From the NCBI RefSeq assembly GCF_000294655.1, contig NZ_CAHP01000028.1, positions 86,587 to 150,586 on the forward strand: DNA of 64,000 nt. Reading direction: 5' to 3'. The notes under the pieces are model-generated. The model had not been told where the DNA came from and searched no databases. It worked only from the letters and a program-made list of their open reading frames with translations. The stretch comes from Magnetospirillum molischianum DSM 120. GTDB lineage: Bacteria > Pseudomonadota > Alphaproteobacteria > Rhodospirillales > Magnetospirillaceae. Of this stretch, positions 1-8,824 are shown piece by piece. Every line of letters begins with the position of its first letter. Position 1 is the stretch's first letter. A program made the position numbers and the translations under genes.

Positions 1-376
1 ATACTGTGCCGAAGATCGGCGCATGGCGCAAAAGACCATAGATTGCGCCAGAGGAGAGGACGCTGCCGCTGATGGCTGTCGTGCCAATGCCAGCCAGTAG
101 GGCGGTAACCGAGGATTTGACGGCATTGGCTTTGAACGGCACGCCGTAAAGATCGCCAAGATCCTTCAGCAGTTTGAACTGAACGGCGATCAGCGCTGCG
201 GTATCAATGAAGCGAAACGGAATTACTCCCGCTCCCATCGACCAATAGACGTTGTTTCGGATGATCGTGTCGGCCCGTTGCGAGTGGCGATCGACTTCGG
301 TTGCCGACGTGTCTTTATCTTCAGCAGGCTCGTCTGAAACAGCGGCCCGGGTCTTGGCTTTAGCCTCGCTGGTCAT
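1..376 (-). CDS. DUF697 (YcjF-like) membrane protein, 3' end cut by window
   Basis: About 125 residues are visible, starting at ATG 374-376 with a GGGGGAG ribosome site a few bases upstream; the C-terminus lies left of the window. The first 35 residues are charged and probably disordered. They are followed by a segment with I-I-R-N-N-V-Y-W-S-M-G and then V-I-P-F-R-F-I-D-T-A-A-L, which resembles the DUF697 family. Members of that family are inner-membrane proteins of unknown role, often near GTPases. A Gly/Ala-rich hydrophobic stretch follows and is probably membrane-embedded. It lies on the same strand as the TAXI protein upstream but 233 bp away, so co-transcription is uncertain. Function unknown; the family call rests on remembered motif similarity. 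Confidence 0.7.
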   Translation of the reverse strand, partial: MTSEAKAKTRAAVSDEPAEDKDTSATEVDRHSQRADTIIRNNVYWSMGAGVIPFRFIDTAALIAVQFKLLKDLGDLYGVPFKANAVKSSVTALLAGIGTTAISGSVLSSGAIYGLLRHAPIFGTV

Positions 377-609
377 GATCTCCCCCGTGAGGTGAATCCA
401 AATTGGTAAGGATCGACAACGCAAGAATAGCATAGATCCGACCGTCAAGGGGGGTCGGTCTTGTCCGAAACCATCCTTTTGGGGCGTGAAGGTGCGGATT
501 CTCTAGCTGTTAAGGTTTGTGTCGTTCTGTCACCAGTAATCGTTTGGAGAATAGAGATGATTGGTTGTGTCGTCAACCTGGAATCTTCATGTAAACGCTA
601 TTATTAATT
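377..609. other. Intergenic region with short inverted repeat
   Basis: AT-richer spacer between the DUF697 gene and the TAXI gene, both read leftward. It has a short inverted repeat, CCGACC at 438-443 and GGTCGG at 453-458, that could be a weak terminator or part of the DUF697 gene's promoter region. No convincing gene or clear sigma-70 promoter is seen. Confidence 0.3.
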
Positions 610-1704
610 CTATGGTTGTGGCGGTAGCGGGCCGGCTTCCCGCCAGTAGCGGGCGGCGCCGGCATGGAAGGGGAGGAAATTGCCCGTCTGAACCATGTCA
701 TGGGCGGTAAGCTTTTTCAGGACGGGATGCAAAGCCCGCAGCACATCGATATTCTCAATCGAAGAGCGCGTAAGCCAGTAGACGATGTTCGGGTCGAGCG
801 GTTCGTAGGCGACCAGCGTGGCCTGAATGCCATAAGTCTCAAGCTGTTCCTTCTGTCCAGGGTAGGTGTTGGGCGGAAGGGATATCCTCGAATATTCAGG
901 GTGAATTCTCAGTATTTCTTCCATTCCATGACCAGATAGGCCGATGACATGGGCATTGCAGAGGGAAATTGCGTCGGAGACTAGATGCGAAGGGTGGCCG
1001 CTCCATACTGCGAAAGCGTCGATATAGCCGCTGCATAACCCCTGGGGGCTGGACTCGATCGGGAATTTGTCTTGTCGGATCATATCCGTTGGACGAATAC
1101 CACTGGCAGACAGATAATCGAGAATCAGTTTGTGCCCGATTGTATTGTCCGGGCCGAGGTTGATTCGCTTGCCGCGCAGATCCTCGGGCATATTGATTGC
1201 CGCCTCGGGCCGGGTCACCAACACCCCCATCTCACTATATAGCGACATCACCGATTGCGCTCCGGGGATCGGCTCCTTGCCCGAAGCGGCCTGAATGGTG
1301 ACATCGGATTGCATGATGGCCATCTGAGCCCGGCCTTGCCGCATCAGTCTGCGGTTATCGGCGCTGCCTTGTGATCGCAAGGCGACACAATGAATCCGGT
1401 GCTGCTCGAAATGGAGGCGGAGAGTATCGCATAGGGCACTCGCGACTGTGAAATAAACACCGTTGGTGGTACCAGAATAGATCGCTAGATAGAGATCCTT
1501 ATTCGGCTTCCATGCTGATGAGGTCAGAACAGAAATAAAATTAATGTCAGTCCAGTCTTTATATTGGTTTAGCGGGATGAAATCCGGGTTGTAAGGGAGT
1601 TTTGTCTGTTTCTCAGTGGCCTGTGTCCCCGCAACCGACATTAGCAGGAGAATGGCCGCGACCATAAGAATTCGGTACAGCGACAGGTGCGCGATTGGGG
1701 TCAT
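610..1704 (-). CDS. TAXI-family TRAP transporter periplasmic binding protein
   Basis: 364 residues from ATG 1702-1704, preceded by AGGAGG. This start is chosen over an upstream in-frame ATG because it gives a clean signal peptide (hydrophobic core LMVAAILLLMSVAG, cleavage near GTQA) and an ATGA overlap with the thioesterase stop. The mature part has the TAXI-SBP pattern: Y-S-G-T-T-N-G-V-Y-F near the N-terminus, a G-S-A-D-N-R-R-L segment, and Q-A-M/I-M-Q-S-D-V. TAXI proteins normally capture a small carboxylate or amino-acid-like ligand for a fused TRAP permease. No permease is adjacent. Being last in the peptide-export cassette suggests it binds the exported product, a precursor or a signal in the periplasm (inference). 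Confidence 0.85.
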   Translation of the reverse strand: MTPIAHLSLYRILMVAAILLLMSVAGTQATEKQTKLPYNPDFIPLNQYKDWTDINFISVLTSSAWKPNKDLYLAIYSGTTNGVYFTVASALCDTLRLHFEQHRIHCVALRSQGSADNRRLMRQGRAQMAIMQSDVTIQAASGKEPIPGAQSVMSLYSEMGVLVTRPEAAINMPEDLRGKRINLGPDNTIGHKLILDYLSASGIRPTDMIRQDKFPIESSPQGLCSGYIDAFAVWSGHPSHLVSDAISLCNAHVIGLSGHGMEEILRIHPEYSRISLPPNTYPGQKEQLETYGIQATLVAYEPLDPNIVYWLTRSSIENIDVLRALHPVLKKLTAHDMVQTGNFLPFHAGAARYWREAGPLPPQP

Positions 1705-2480
1705 GACGCCTCCTGACAAAGTGCTGATCTGACAGGGAACGACGTGCATCCGGTTTCTTCAAAAATCAGCCGCAGAATATCATCCCGATGACTTTGCGCG
1801 AAGAAGTGACCGGCTTCCAGTGTCTCGAAGCGGAACCGATTGGCGGCAAAGAGGCTCCAGGCCCGCATATCGGCTTCGGCGACGAAGGGGTCGTTGCATC
1901 CGGTCACGGCCAGCAATGGGCATTTGATCGCCGGAGCAGGCGGACGGACAAAGCCTTCGGACAGAAAGAAGTCAGCCCGGAGGACCGGCAGAAGCAGCGC
2001 CATCAGTTCCTCATGCTCCAGCGCCTCGCGCGGGGTTCCGCCCATCGCGCCGACCGCTTGTAGAAAAGCGTGGTCGGCGAGTGGCGATAATGGCGCACGG
2101 CGAGGAGGAAGGTGCGGTGCAGCGCGTGCCGCCACGGTCACCAGTGCCAGGGGAACCTTGGCTTGGGTCAGACTGACGGCAAGATCAAGCGCGAGGGCCG
2201 CTCCCAGGCTATGTCCGTATAGAGCCAGCGGCACCGACGGCAGTGCCAGGGCCGCTCGGACGATCCCCTTAATGATAGTGTCGGAGTCGCGGCACGGCGT
2301 TTCAGCCAGACGGCGGTCGCGGCCCGGTAATTGCGCGGCGACCAACTCTACCCCCGGCGGCAGGGCATTTGCCCAAGAGCGGAACAGTGACGGTCCACCG
2401 CCAGCATGGGGCAGGCAGAGCAGGCGCAGGACAGGGCGTTCGGCCGGTTTACCGATCCGGACCAGCCAGTCTCCGCTCAT
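1701..2480 (-). CDS. Type II (editing) thioesterase of the alpha/beta-hydrolase fold
   Basis: 259 residues, the usual length for stand-alone NRPS/PKS type II thioesterases. These enzymes hydrolyse misprimed or stalled acyl groups from phosphopantetheine arms. The motif L-C-L-P-H-A-G-G-G lies near residue 22, the nucleophile serine is in Y-G-H-S-L-G-A (Ser91), and T-G-C-N-D-P-F supplies a likely acid. The catalytic His lies in E-A-G-H-F-F. The ATG at 2478-2480 overlaps the stop of the upstream ABC gene (ATGA), and its own stop overlaps the TAXI start in the same way, so translation is coupled on both sides. It would act in the cytoplasm on a synthetase encoded elsewhere, since none lies in this window. 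Confidence 0.88.
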   Translation of the reverse strand: MSGDWLVRIGKPAERPVLRLLCLPHAGGGPSLFRSWANALPPGVELVAAQLPGRDRRLAETPCRDSDTIIKGIVRAALALPSVPLALYGHSLGAALALDLAVSLTQAKVPLALVTVAARAAPHLPPRRAPLSPLADHAFLQAVGAMGGTPREALEHEELMALLLPVLRADFFLSEGFVRPPAPAIKCPLLAVTGCNDPFVAEADMRAWSLFAANRFRFETLEAGHFFAQSHRDDILRLIFEETGCTSFPVRSALCQEAS

Positions 2481-4096
2481 CCGGTGCCCTCCTCGACAAA
2501 AGTACCGTCGCGCATCGCCAGAATCCGGTCGGCGACGCCAAACCAACGGTCGTCATGGGTAACGCAGATCACTATTTTGCCTTGGGCGCGATACGCGGGG
2601 AGGATCTCTTCATAGAACAACCTGCGGAAATGCGGATCCTGGTCGGCCGCCCATTCGTCGAGGATCAGCACCGGCTTGTTTTCCATATCGGCGACCACCA
2701 GGGCCAGCCGTTTGCGCTGTCCCGCGGACAGGGCCAGGGTCGAGAACGTTGCGTCTTCGATTCGGACTTTGGTGTCGAGTCCCAGTCGGACCAGCAAAGG
2801 TTTGGCAGCTTGCCATGCCTCGGGCGGAATTCCGTAAAGCCTACGAAACAGATGGTAATCGGCAAACACCGCCGAAATGGTGTCGCGATAACTCTGCATC
2901 CGGTTCTCGGTGACAATCTCGCCATCGACCGACAAGGTGCCGCCACTGGCCGGAATTAACCCAACCAAAAGACGCAGAAAAGTCGATTTGCCCGAACCGT
3001 TGCCGCCGGTGATGAAGGTGATCTCTCCGGCGCGGAAGCGGGCGTTCAGCGGTCCCACCGAGAAGCCGTAATCTCCCTTGTCGTCGGGATAACGGTAGCT
3101 CAGTTGCGACAGAACGATTTCCTGAGGTGGTGCCATGGGCGCAAGCGTCGTGGATTCAACTTTGCGTCCACCGCGTAAGCTGTCTTTCAGGGCGTAAAGT
3201 CCGGTCAATGCGTGTTCGGCATCGCCGATAATGGGGACGGCCTGGACCACTGTGCCGATCGGTCCAATCATGAACATCGCGGCAGTGGTGGCCTGGATCG
3301 CTTCGGTGTGAAAGGTGGTGGTGACCATCGGCACAACGAACACCATCACTCCGACCAAGAGGTAGAACGCCAGTTGAATCGCGGCGAATTCGCGGGCCCA
3401 GCGTTGCTTGATCGCGGTCTTCGCCGTTTTTGTCCGTCGTGAAATGCGGGCCAGATCACCAATAACGTCCTGTCCCCGCCGCTCGTTCAGACGGATTTCT
3501 TTTTGCCCGTGCAGCATCCCCCTCAATCCGTCGAACAGCTCCATTTCGGCGGTTTCCGCCTGTCGGGTCTCCTGACGCAACTCAGCCATCCGTCGCCAGT
3601 GCAGCCACACCGCCAGCACCAGGAAGACGGTTACCGCGCCAAAGGCGGCCAGGGACAGCCACGCCACGTAAACGGAGACGAACAACAGCGTCACCGCATC
3701 TTGCGCCCCCACTGCCAGCATCGGCACGCAGCGCGAAACGGTTTGGCAGTCGCGGGTCAAGGCCGCGAAGGATTTCGCCTGCCCAATCGCATCAAGACTC
3801 TGCATGTCGGAATGACGGATCGCTTCGACCACATCGCCCCGCAGGCGATCGACCAGCCCTTCGACTTCGGTGGCGCAGATCCGCGTCACCGCTGTCTGAG
3901 CCGCGGCGTAGAGGGCCGTGGCGACCACGAAGAGCAGGGCGAGGCGTAGCCCGGCACCTCCTGCCTGGGCTTGCTCCGCCGCGATATTGACCACCGCCAG
4001 AACCAGGGTTGTCGAGGTTGCCGACACAATCGTCAGCCACAGCAACGTCTTTGGATTGACGGAGAGTTCGGAACGCAAGAGATGAAGCGACGACAT
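2477..4096 (-). CDS. Cyclic-peptide/siderophore export ABC transporter, fused membrane and ATPase domains (PvdE/SyrD-like)
   Basis: 539 residues from ATG 4094-4096, which has AGGAG about 9 bases upstream; an ATG ten codons earlier would overlap the previous gene by 26 bp. An N-terminal membrane domain has several hydrophobic helices to about residue 280. The ATPase domain has Walker A G-G-N-G-S-G-K-S-T, signature L-S-A-G-Q-R-K-R-L, Walker B L-I-L-D-E-W-A-A-D-Q-D and switch V-T-H-D-D. The D-E-W-A-A-D-Q-D-P form is typical of the cyclic peptide exporter family, which moves peptide natural products or siderophore precursors across the inner membrane. With the paralogue encoded next to it, it probably forms a heterodimer (inference). 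Four bases separate it from that paralogue. Confidence 0.88.
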   Translation of the reverse strand: MSSLHLLRSELSVNPKTLLWLTIVSATSTTLVLAVVNIAAEQAQAGGAGLRLALLFVVATALYAAAQTAVTRICATEVEGLVDRLRGDVVEAIRHSDMQSLDAIGQAKSFAALTRDCQTVSRCVPMLAVGAQDAVTLLFVSVYVAWLSLAAFGAVTVFLVLAVWLHWRRMAELRQETRQAETAEMELFDGLRGMLHGQKEIRLNERRGQDVIGDLARISRRTKTAKTAIKQRWAREFAAIQLAFYLLVGVMVFVVPMVTTTFHTEAIQATTAAMFMIGPIGTVVQAVPIIGDAEHALTGLYALKDSLRGGRKVESTTLAPMAPPQEIVLSQLSYRYPDDKGDYGFSVGPLNARFRAGEITFITGGNGSGKSTFLRLLVGLIPASGGTLSVDGEIVTENRMQSYRDTISAVFADYHLFRRLYGIPPEAWQAAKPLLVRLGLDTKVRIEDATFSTLALSAGQRKRLALVVADMENKPVLILDEWAADQDPHFRRLFYEEILPAYRAQGKIVICVTHDDRWFGVADRILAMRDGTFVEEGTG

Positions 4097-4100
4097 CGGC

Positions 4101-5744
4101 TCAGGCTCCTGCGGCCGACGGGACAATGTTCAGGCGTCCTTCGTCGAGATGATAGCGGCGATCGGCGGCGTCAAAATAGACGTCATCGTGAGTGACCGCG
4201 ATAACGGTCAGCCCGCGACGGCGTAGTTCGGGCAGGATTTCGCGGTAAAAGCGGCGGCGAAAGTGCGGGTCCTGATCTGCGGCCCATTCGTCCAGAACCA
4301 GAACAGGGCGCTGCTCCAGCAACGCTACGACTAAGGCCAGTCGCTTTTTTTGTCCGGTTGACAGGTCGATCCGATTGAAACGGTTGCCGTGAAGGTTGCT
4401 GATCTTGTCCATTTCCAACATGCGCAGCAACGGCTCGGCCTCGGCGATTCGGTCGGGAGAAATTCCGTACAGGCGTGGAAACAGATGGAAATCGGAATAG
4501 ACCGCCGCGATCATCTCCCGATAGGACCGCATCGTTGCCGATCCGATGGCGGTACCATCGACATCGATTCGCCCATTCTGCGGCCGGTAGAATCCACACA
4601 GAACCTTCATCAGGGTCGATTTGCCCGAACCGTTACCGCCGGTGATGAAGATGATTTCGCCCCGTTTGATCGTCAGATCAATCGGACCGATGGCGAAACT
4701 GGAATCGTCACCGGCTCCGTCATAAGCGTAACGGATTCCGCTCAGATGAATTTCCGAGAAATCGGAGGGCAGGGAACGAGGCTCGACCTGTTCGATCACA
4801 TCTTCTATCCCCGCCAGATCGGCGTCGAGGCGCAGGATTTTCTCGGCGGCGGCATTCGAGGCGGCCAATATCCCCAGTGAATGGATCAATCCACTCAGTG
4901 GACCGATGATGAAGATCACCGCAGTAGCCACTTTAACGATGTCGATATGCGCGCCCAGGCCATAGGCGGGGATTGCGAAGACGACGACGGCCAGCAAAAA
5001 ATAGAATATCACCTGACCAATAATGAATTGGTTGAAGATATGGGTCTGGACGTCAAGCCGGACTGTGCCGACATGTCGGAACTGTTCGGCGATGGCGAGC
5101 CCGAAATCGGCGCTCCGTCGGCTCGATAGTCGTATTTCTTTGAAGCCGTCGAACAGATCGGACAGGCTTTCGAACAGACCGGCCTCTTCCTTCATCATCT
5201 CTTGATGACGTCGATGCAGCCGTGCCCCCAATCGGGCATAAATCCAGCCGCCGACCGATACTCCTACCGCTACGACGACGAAGGCCAACGGGGAAAGATA
5301 GAGGATGTAAAGCAGAACTGCCGCCGACAGAATGCCCGAGCGTAGCGCCAGGGCGATAAATTGGCTGTTCTGGGAAATCGTCTGCGTTGCCTGAGTGACG
5401 CTTTCAAACAGGGTCTGCTGTCCGACCCGTTCCAATTGGACGAAATCGGCGCGGCGAATCCGGCCAAGAATGCGGACGCGCATGAAATCGATTGCCGTTT
5501 CCAGGTCGGCTCCGACCCGGCCGACCAAAAACACCTCGGCGTAATAATAGATGGCGGCGGCAGCGATAAAGACAGCAGCCAGCCCCCAATCGACCTGATC
5601 GAACCCCGTGCGCGCCATTTTTTCGGCGGCAAGATTGACCGTCGCCAATAAAAGGACGCCACCGATACTGGATGCCACGGCACTGCCAAGCAGCCGTAAC
5701 CGAGGTGTTCCCCCTTGGACGGTCAAGAGGTCGATGATTCTCAT
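4101..5744 (-). CDS. Cyclic-peptide/siderophore export ABC transporter, second half (PvdE/SyrD-like)
   Basis: 547 residues, paralogous to the downstream 2477-4096 product over the whole length. The hydrophobic membrane domain is followed by an ATPase domain with F-I-T-G-G-N-G-S-G-K-S-T, L-S-T-G-Q-K-K-R-L, L-V-L-D-E-W-A-A-D-Q-D and V-T-H-D-D. Both copies share the distinctive segment F-H-L-F-x-R-L-Y-G between Walker A and the signature. All ATP-binding and hydrolysis residues look intact in both copies, so neither appears to be a degenerate partner. The start ATG (5742-5744) follows a G-rich stretch 10-15 bases upstream. A 77-bp gap separates it from the phosphopantetheinyl transferase gene; no terminator is seen in the gap. 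Confidence 0.88.
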   Translation of the reverse strand: MRIIDLLTVQGGTPRLRLLGSAVASSIGGVLLLATVNLAAEKMARTGFDQVDWGLAAVFIAAAAIYYYAEVFLVGRVGADLETAIDFMRVRILGRIRRADFVQLERVGQQTLFESVTQATQTISQNSQFIALALRSGILSAAVLLYILYLSPLAFVVVAVGVSVGGWIYARLGARLHRRHQEMMKEEAGLFESLSDLFDGFKEIRLSSRRSADFGLAIAEQFRHVGTVRLDVQTHIFNQFIIGQVIFYFLLAVVVFAIPAYGLGAHIDIVKVATAVIFIIGPLSGLIHSLGILAASNAAAEKILRLDADLAGIEDVIEQVEPRSLPSDFSEIHLSGIRYAYDGAGDDSSFAIGPIDLTIKRGEIIFITGGNGSGKSTLMKVLCGFYRPQNGRIDVDGTAIGSATMRSYREMIAAVYSDFHLFPRLYGISPDRIAEAEPLLRMLEMDKISNLHGNRFNRIDLSTGQKKRLALVVALLEQRPVLVLDEWAADQDPHFRRRFYREILPELRRRGLTVIAVTHDDVYFDAADRRYHLDEGRLNIVPSAAGA

Positions 5745-5821
5745 CTGCGGATCGATACCCCCGGAACATTACCTCCCGTTGGGGGAAGTTTTCTACTCTA
5801 GCTGTAACCGCGCCAACCCGT

Positions 5822-6547
5822 CTATCGATTGCGGCCATCTTCGATCCGGGCTTCGGTGCACCAATGCGAGAAGCTGGCATGGTCTAGCATGGTGTGTTCG
5901 ACCTCGGAGGCGACTTCCCAAGCCAGGGCAAGATAATGATCGGGGAGAAGGGGGCGTTGCCACAGATTCCAGCGTCGCCCGTTCAGTATCGCCTGTGCTC
6001 CATCGATGTCGATCCGCTCCATCGGCACGGCCAAGCCGGCTCCGTCGGCTTTCAGCACCGCCTCGCAGGCGGTCCAGGTGGCGAAGAAGGAGAGTCGCCA
6101 GGAATCCGAGGCGGGATCGGGGCCTAGTGCTGCTGTCTTGGCTGCACCGAAAGCGGTTTTGGCCAGGGCCGCGTCAAGCCGGGGGCGTCGGATATTCTCG
6201 ATATCGACACCGACATCCCCCGTCGCCACTGCCACAGCGACGTGACGATCGGTGTGGCTTAGGCTGAAGCCGATCTTGGCGGATATCGAGGATAGAACCG
6301 GCTTACCTCCCGGTGCGGCGGCAAAGGTCAGGCTTTGGGGGCAAAGATCGAGATCGTGGGCGAGCGCCATTCGGGTCAAAGCGTGGGCGGCGGTGAACGA
6401 GTGTCGGTCTTCGATACGGCGGAAACGGTCGGCGCGGTTCCGCTCCTCGGGTGACAGCACGTCGCGCCAAAGAGAATCGATATCCGTGTCGCCGTTCAGC
6501 GACAGACTGTAGAGCCGGACTGTGCGCACTGGATTAGTCGGCTCCAT
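5822..6547 (-). CDS. 4'-phosphopantetheinyl transferase, Sfp/Gsp type
   Basis: 241 residues, normal for Sfp-type enzymes, which transfer phosphopantetheine from CoA onto carrier-protein serines. Both Mg-binding motifs are visible: V-G-V-D-I-E-N (Asp115) and the W-T-A-C-E-A-V-L-K segment (Glu162, Lys166). In the second motif the usual W-x-x-K-E-A has Cys where Lys precedes Glu, a minor departure. As the first gene of the five-gene cassette it would activate the missing nonribosomal peptide or polyketide synthetase, or act on carrier proteins encoded elsewhere. It is not the AcpS type, so fatty-acid ACP is unlikely to be its main target. Confidence 0.87.
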   Translation of the reverse strand: MEPTNPVRTVRLYSLSLNGDTDIDSLWRDVLSPEERNRADRFRRIEDRHSFTAAHALTRMALAHDLDLCPQSLTFAAAPGGKPVLSSISAKIGFSLSHTDRHVAVAVATGDVGVDIENIRRPRLDAALAKTAFGAAKTAALGPDPASDSWRLSFFATWTACEAVLKADGAGLAVPMERIDIDGAQAILNGRRWNLWQRPLLPDHYLALAWEVASEVEHTMLDHASFSHWCTEARIEDGRNR

Positions 6548-6640
6548 CGAGGGCGGTTAATCGAAATGGAAGCATGGGTACCGGCATCGTCTTCCCCCGT
6601 CTTCACGACTCGCTCATCCGCCATTCTGTGATCTGAAATC

Positions 6641-6678
6641 GCTTTTCCCTCTCTCCAGGGCAGGAGAGAGGGAAAAGC
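6641..6678. terminator. Perfect 16-bp hairpin, possible bidirectional terminator
   Basis: GCTTTTCCCTCTCTCC at 6641-6656 pairs perfectly with its complement at 6663-6678 across a 6-base loop. It lies 37 bases after the pgm stop and upstream of the phosphopantetheinyl transferase gene, both read leftward. The arms end in runs of T or A, so each strand starts with GCTTTT and ends in AAAAGC, but no long T-run follows on either side. It probably ends or attenuates pgm transcription and insulates the peptide cassette; it could instead be an RNA-stability or repeat element. Confidence 0.6.
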
Positions 6679-6714
6679 TATATAAACAAGGCTCTGATCT
6701 TCTATGCGAGGAGT

Positions 6715-8407
<1,693 letters not shown>

Positions 8408-8518
8408 CAAACCTATGCCCTGAAACAGAAGTTGGGTTGCTCTTGAACCCCCTTGGAGCGCGGGACGCCTCGTCGTAAACTGCCCCTCTTGACGCAATCA
8501 CCAATCGGAACCGACCCC

Positions 8519-8677
8519 ATGACCGAAGAAACCGAGACCCAATCCGCGCCGCCGACCAGGCGGGTTTCCAGCGCCGTGGCGATGAACCGGTTCATCTGGG
8601 GAATGGTGAAGCCGTTCCTGCTGGTGGCGGGTGGTGCCGTTGCTCTGTTGTACCTGCTGCGGCAGTCCGGCATCTGA
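8519..8677 (+). CDS. Small single-span membrane protein, hypothetical
   Basis: A 52-residue frame diverging from pgm. A polar N-terminal half, rich in Glu, Thr and Ser, is followed by a clear membrane helix (PFLLVAGGAVALLYLL) and a short R-Q-S-G-I tail. The start ATG 8519-8521 has only a weak GGAA upstream. I do not recognise the family. The layout of a charged tail and one helix is typical of real small inner-membrane proteins, and codon choice matches the neighbours, but it could still be a chance frame. Confidence 0.5.
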   Translation: MTEETETQSAPPTRRVSSAVAMNRFIWGMVKPFLLVAGGAVALLYLLRQSGI

Positions 8678-8736
8678 ATCTTTCGGTCGTAGGTTCTTAT
8701 CCCCGATAAGCCGTAAGGTTGTTCCGGGCCGGATTC

Positions 8737-8788
8737 ATGACTATAGTATAAGTCATATCCACGCTGTCGCCCTTAGACGGGCGACAGC
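8737..8788. promoter_or_regulatory. Palindrome and strong hairpin in the leader of the eight-PAS kinase gene
   Basis: Two signals stand upstream of the 8825 gene. The first is a dyad with arms ATGACT (8737-8742) and AGTCAT (8751-8756) around an AT-rich centre that includes TATAGT, a possible operator over a -10 box. The second is a perfect 10-bp stem, GCTGTCGCCC (8763-8772) with its complement at 8779-8788 and a 6-base loop. No T-run follows the stem, and it ends 36 bases before the start codon. It could be a leader hairpin acting on translation or RNA stability. Confidence 0.4.
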
Positions 8789-8824
8789 CCTTCGGAATCC
8801 TAATGGTGGGGAGAGAAGACCGGG

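Noticed and set aside
610..6547. Calling the left cassette a complete siderophore cluster
   Set aside because: No adenylation, condensation or carrier domain, no receptor and no hydroxylase is present, so only accessory functions can be claimed.
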